Assembly (NCBI GenBank): GCA_031213475.1
Contig: JARUPZ010000005.1
Coordinates: 9,549,848-9,613,847 of the forward strand
Reading direction: 5' to 3'
Length of the DNA stretch: 64,000 nucleotides
Source of the DNA: Nereocystis luetkeana
Lineage: Eukaryota; Sar; Phaeophyceae; Laminariales; Laminariaceae
Shown: in pieces, positions 60,230-64,000 of the stretch
Numbering within the stretch: position 1 is the stretch's first letter
Layout of the letters: each line of letters begins with the position of its first letter
Program-made: the position numbers and the translations under genes
The notes under the pieces: model-generated
Database searches by the model: none
Seen by the model: the letters and a program-made list of their open reading frames with translations, nothing else
What the model was told of the DNA's origin: nothing

Positions 60230-60545
60230 CTACCTGGTACAACTCATGGGCTACGGCCTGCAGCAGAATAATATGTATTCGTTTTTTCGTTTTTTCAAGT
60301 ACGGTGCTACGCCAACGAGCTACAAGGCATCTTCTTCTATGACTAGTATAGCAGGCTATGCTTTCGCCATAGACCGTTGATTCACCAAAAAGCTACGTAC
60401 AACGCATGCGCTATGGCCTGTCGCAAAAGCTGGTTCTCGTCAAGCTTTGCTCCAACCCAGAGCTACATCGCATAGTAGGCCGATTGTCGTCAAGCGCTGC
60501 CACGCCGAAGAGCTACAACGCATGGGCTATGGCCTGCAGCAGACG
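60230..60545. repeat. Diverged ~70 bp repeats overlapping the 3' end of the hypothetical gene
   Basis: GAGCTACAACGCATGGGCTATGGCCTGCAGCAG at 60510-60543 recurs in diverged form at 60236-60265 and 60390-60420. The copy at 60513 contains the stop codon of the minus-strand gene. Confidence 0.6.
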
Positions 60546-62505
60546 CTGATTTTTTTCTAGCGTTGCTCGGTTCTCAGGGCCGCCGAAGCGGGCCATCAGG
60601 TCCGCGACAAGCGCGGCGGGAAGCCGTTCGAACACGTCCACCGTTTCCATGACCACCATGGCCTCCACCAGATCCAGGGGTGTTTTTTTTCGAGCCGTCT
60701 CGACCGCTCGTGCTCGCACTTCACACAGCGGTTCACCCCTGTCAACGCACGCCTCGGTGTACCTCAAGAGGGACTCGAGGCAGGTCTTGGCTATGATGGC
60801 CATCTCCTTCTGCAGGCAGAGCATCTGGTCGGCTAGCTCTGGAGAAACATGTGGCGGTGGAGGCAACATCTGCTCGGAGGCGGAAACAAAAAACGTGCGT
60901 GCAACGGTCGCGTGTCGTAAAGACGTAGGCGCTGGAGTATTTATGCCGGGGTGGGGTACCGAAACCACTTTCCAGGTACGGTAGGAATATATCTTATGTC
61001 GGGCCAATCTCGAAGTATCATGTCAATCAAGGTGTGTTCTACTTTGGATTCGTCTCCCTGACAGGTGGAAATTACCGCAGTCAACGTCTTGAATGGGTAT
61101 AAATTAGTTAAATGTTTGGAGTTGTTTCGTACCAGGTAGGGATGTTGGGAATATAGTGGCGTGTGCCAAACGGGGGCCGGGTGCCGTTTTTCAGTGTAAA
61201 CATACATGGCGACTTTGTTACCTTCGATCAGAACTCGAGCCCGACTTGATTCACTTCCAAATCGTTGCGAGCGCTGCCGTGTTCTGTATTAATTGCGTAT
61301 ACCTATTATCTGCTTGTTCTGGTGACACTCAACCCTTTTTATGAGGATCTGATGCCAAGCACGATGATCGCATGTCAGCGTAGCGTACATGCTGGGGTGG
61401 AGTGCTCTTCTCTCTACGTAAGTCTCGTGAAATGGCACACTATTTCCACGATTTGGTACTGAGCGCAAATAGCACCTCTTGTACGTACGGTAGTATTCAC
61501 ACCATATAAACCACACCACGTGCGTCGTACTGCATCCCGAGTGCAGACACCAACCACGGCATCGACGGCCTCATCAACCATAGTAGCAGCGCCATGTTCA
61601 ATAACAGGACCACAACAACACCAAGAGCACCAGCACACTGCAACGAATACAGCAAGAAGAACATCTCGTTCCACACAATATACAGCCAACAGTAACGAGC
61701 CTTTCGTAGACAAAATCAATGCGCACGGCAGCCGCCCCTCCCCCCTCCCCCCTCCCCCCCCCCCCCCCCCCCTTCCCCCCCCCCCCCCCCCACCCCTCCC
61801 CCCCTCTCCCTCAACCATCCACCCCCTCCGCGTCCTTCCCCTCCCCCCCCCCACTCCACTTGGCTGCTTTTCCCCCACGACGAAACTTTTTGTGGAGGCG
61901 AATATCATCTCGCCACAATTTATTGCTCTCACCATAATGGCTGGGACGTTTTTAGCTATCCCCATCCCGATAAGACCGCCATCACCATCATCATGCATGG
62001 CATCGGAGCGGCTACACGATGTCTCGTTGCCTTCCTCGCGCGTCGCGAACCGAACTCGGCGTCTTGGCGGGGGGTTGATGTCGGAGACTCCCCCGGACTC
62101 CGTCCGTTTGACGCTACGCCCCCTATCGTTTCCGTTTTGACCTCCTTTTGAGTTGCTATAATAGCCACCGTTTGGACGTGCTGAAGAGTTGCTATTGGCT
62201 TCAGCATTGCCCATACCCTCTGGATCGTCGGCAGCTGCTGCTCCTGCTGCTGCTGCTGCCGCGAGCGGTGAAGTTGACTCACATACCGCGAAAAGAGCTC
62301 GACCTCTCGGTGGGGAGTTACCGCCAGAGATGACCGCGGACTCGGGTGATGTGGTAGATACCTCTTCGCGGTCGCCGTTGCGACGCCCTGATTCGCTGCC
62401 GTTGGCACCGCCCACCACGTCATCTGTGTCCTCGGCTGCTGCTAGCTGTGACATCGGAGGCGGGTGGACCAACGGCGCCGTACCGGTTGGCTCGCTCTGG
62501 CTCAT
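60513..62505 (-). CDS. Hypothetical protein, two-exon model (Ser/Gly-rich N-terminus, helical C-terminus)
   Basis: Exon 1 runs 62505-61933 (191 codons) to a GTGAGA donor; exon 2 runs 60869-60513 from a strong acceptor (poly-T/C then gagcag) to a TAG. Both are phase 0, giving about 309 residues. The N-terminus is low-complexity (Ala run, Ser/Gly/Asn) and holds two similar motifs, 'SPPRGRALFAVCES' and 'NPPPRRRVRFATREE'. The second contains RVRF, which fits the known RVxF docking motif of protein phosphatase 1. The C-terminal 118 residues are predicted mostly helical ('LADQMLCLQKEMAIIAKTCLESLLRY', 'LVEAMVVMETVDVFERLPAALVADLMARFGG'). I do not recognise the family. The intron carries C-rich and GT-poor repeats. 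Splice choice is inferred; a third exon in the intron is possible. Confidence 0.5.
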
Positions 62506-62697
62506 GGTAGAGGCCGCGCACGAAACTCGAGGAGGTTGTTTGATTCAATGTGCGAGCTCGCAGGTCTTGAGGGCCTCCACGCAGTCGGGAATCCCCCTCG
62601 CCTAGAAATAGTTCGACAGATACATAAGATGAAGTTTACGAGACGGTTTTCGTGTGAATCAACCGTGAAGTCACTTCCTATCAGAAAAGGGACCGGC

Positions 62698-62806
62698 TAT
62701 TTCAGGGGACCATAGTTAGTAGGACCTATGGTATACATAAAAACCTATATATTTAATAATTTTTACTAACAATATTTGGTCCTATTAACTATGGTTCCCC
62801 GTAATA
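62698..62806. mobile_element. TATTACGGGGG-type MITE
   Basis: Starts TATTTCAGGGGACCATAG and ends CTATGGTTCCCCGTAATA. Located just upstream of the hypothetical minus-strand gene that begins at 62505. Confidence 0.8.
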
Positions 62807-63526
62807 GGATACTCTCCCGACAGCAGAGCCGGAGTCTTATTCCAAACGTTTCACGCGACATCCTGTCACAGCCATTCCTTGCCGGTCATGTTTTTTTTGT
62901 CGCCGTTCTAGGCCGCAGTATGCCCCTCGTCTTCATAGCGCGACACAGCTTTAAACAAATCACGTTACAACTCAACTGGACAGCCAAATTGGGTATTTAT
63001 GAGTTCGCACAGACAGCCAAAAATGTGACGGCGGAGGGGGGGGGGGGGGGGGTTCTTCTGAGTGCTAGCCCCGCAGCGGAAGGCATACATCTCGCCTCTC
63101 GAGTCGTGTTGACTTTGCCGCAGGCACTGAAAGCGTGCGAAATATTTTTATGGCAAGAAGAACAACATCATCAACCATCGACGTATCCTCAACTATTTGA
63201 CGGTTCGTATCCTGAGCACCCGCCTGAAAAACACCCACCACATCATTTATTATTCAGTTCACACCTTGCTTGGTGCAAACACCCCTGTAGGCACTGAGCA
63301 ACTCCGCCTGCTGGGACAAAATCCGGGGTCTACAGGAGAGATACAACAAGGAGAACATTCCATTTTGCCACGATTGCTCATGATCACTTGTGATTTCCCT
63401 CCCGAGAAGGCACTACTTGCATACAGCAGCGCACACTTCATCCCGAGCTTTATTTGGGGCAGACGCGGGCGATGATGGGAGCGCGTATCACTTTTTGGCG
63501 CAGGCGTTTCTGACGCACGGGGCTCC
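62807..63526. other. No gene recognised
   Basis: Upstream of the hypothetical minus-strand gene. One G-run (63038-63053) and short frames without domains. Confidence 0.4.
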
Positions 63527-63628
63527 TTAACCCTCTCAACACTAACTGCAGTCCTGTTTTCGGGGCAAAACCAGTCGAGCTCTGAGTAGTTTGTCCCCAA
63601 AACGGGGCTGCATTCCTAAAAAGGGTTC
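63527..63628. mobile_element. TTAA foldback MITE
   Basis: TTAACCCTCTCAACACTAAC at left, CTGCATTCCTAAAAAGGGTT at right; arms share GTTTTCGGGGCAAA and TTTGTCCCCAAAACGGGG. Confidence 0.75.
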
Positions 63629-63800
63629 ATTGAGGGCAATGATGAATTACCCAATATCGTGGGAGCTTCTCCTTGGGGTTTGACACTATTCACGATTATC
63701 CGTTGTATCGCTACGCCGCATGATAGCCCCATGTGAGACTTTCGATCGGGTCCTGTACTTTTCCGTTCTGTCTCAACGTGAGGTCTTGGGTTATAAGGAT

Positions 63801-64000
63801 GGGCTGGGTAATCGGTCGATCTTTTACTCCAATAGCTCAGTATTTGTAGGTAACACCTCTTCACATTTAAATTTTGACGCCGTCCAGGTAACGGGTTCGA
63901 ACCTCACTTCGAACGTTTCTTCTGTAGAAACGCTTGCGCGCGCCTAAACATATATCTCCCTGGTTCCCCAGGAAATGAAACGAAGCGGGTGTATCTTAGC
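63801..64000 (+). mobile_element. tRNA-derived SINE (runs to window edge)
   Basis: GGGCTGGGTAATCGGTCGATC head, TAGCTCAGTATTTGTAGG A box, GGGTTCGAACCTC B box (63893) and the shared CTCCCTGGTTCCCCAG tail. The 3' end may lie outside the window. Confidence 0.75.

Larger units (their letters stand above)
58171..60512. other. Intergenic, repeats only
   Basis: GAT-rich tract, 44 bp duplication, ACGC array and diverged 70 bp repeats. No supported gene. Confidence 0.5.

Overview
This is a nuclear genome window from a eukaryote. Protein-coding genes are broken into many short exons with GT-AG introns, and the introns and intergenic DNA are full of microsatellites, poly(C)/poly(G) runs and small repeats. 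The proteins (a bc1-complex core subunit, an Arp2/3 subunit and an eEF1A lysine methyltransferase) are general eukaryotic families. Large repeat-rich introns, one gene per roughly 10 kb and an algal-looking base composition fit a stramenopile alga such as a brown alga. That placement is inference; no marker gene fixes it. I read the genes by joining exons across frames at matching splice phases, so most long single-frame ORFs here are shadows or repeats.

Layout. 1-3411: repeats, no gene recognised. 3412-15021 (minus): nine-exon EFM5/EEF1AKMT1-type methyltransferase, complete, 328 codons, with arrays of TTG and a 13-15 bp minisatellite in its introns. 15022-18900: intergenic repeats. 18901-26727 (minus): three exons of ARPC5, with tRNA-derived SINE copies and foldback elements in its introns. 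26728-29279: repeats and possibly further exons of the next gene. 29280-30561 (minus): long proline-rich exon. 30562-31428: a short gap between that gene and the divergent QCR2. 31429-46168 (plus): ten-exon QCR2/UQCRC2, 453 codons, complete from presequence to stop, with nearly 15 kb of repeat-filled introns. 46169-49300: repeats. About 49.9-57.2 kb (minus): decayed Ty3/Gypsy retrotransposon with recognisable protease, RT, RNase H and integrase pieces. 57371-58170: satellite of ~75 bp units. 60513-62505 (minus): two-exon hypothetical gene. 62506-64000: repeats and a SINE at the right edge.

Repeat families seen: (1) a ~110 bp TA-flanked element with ends TATTACGGGGGACCATAG; (2) a ~95 bp near-perfect foldback with TTAA ends and CCC..GGG termini, like non-autonomous piggyBac; (3) a ~250 bp element with GTTCTACGATAGAG inverted ends; (4) composite modules ending GAGTAC followed by poly(C); (5) a tRNA-derived SINE; (6) several minisatellites and pentanucleotide arrays. 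Nested insertions give relative ages. The most unusual signal is the 9-base palindrome TACC(A/T)GGTA, of which I counted 23 copies in 64 kb against about 0.5 expected by chance.
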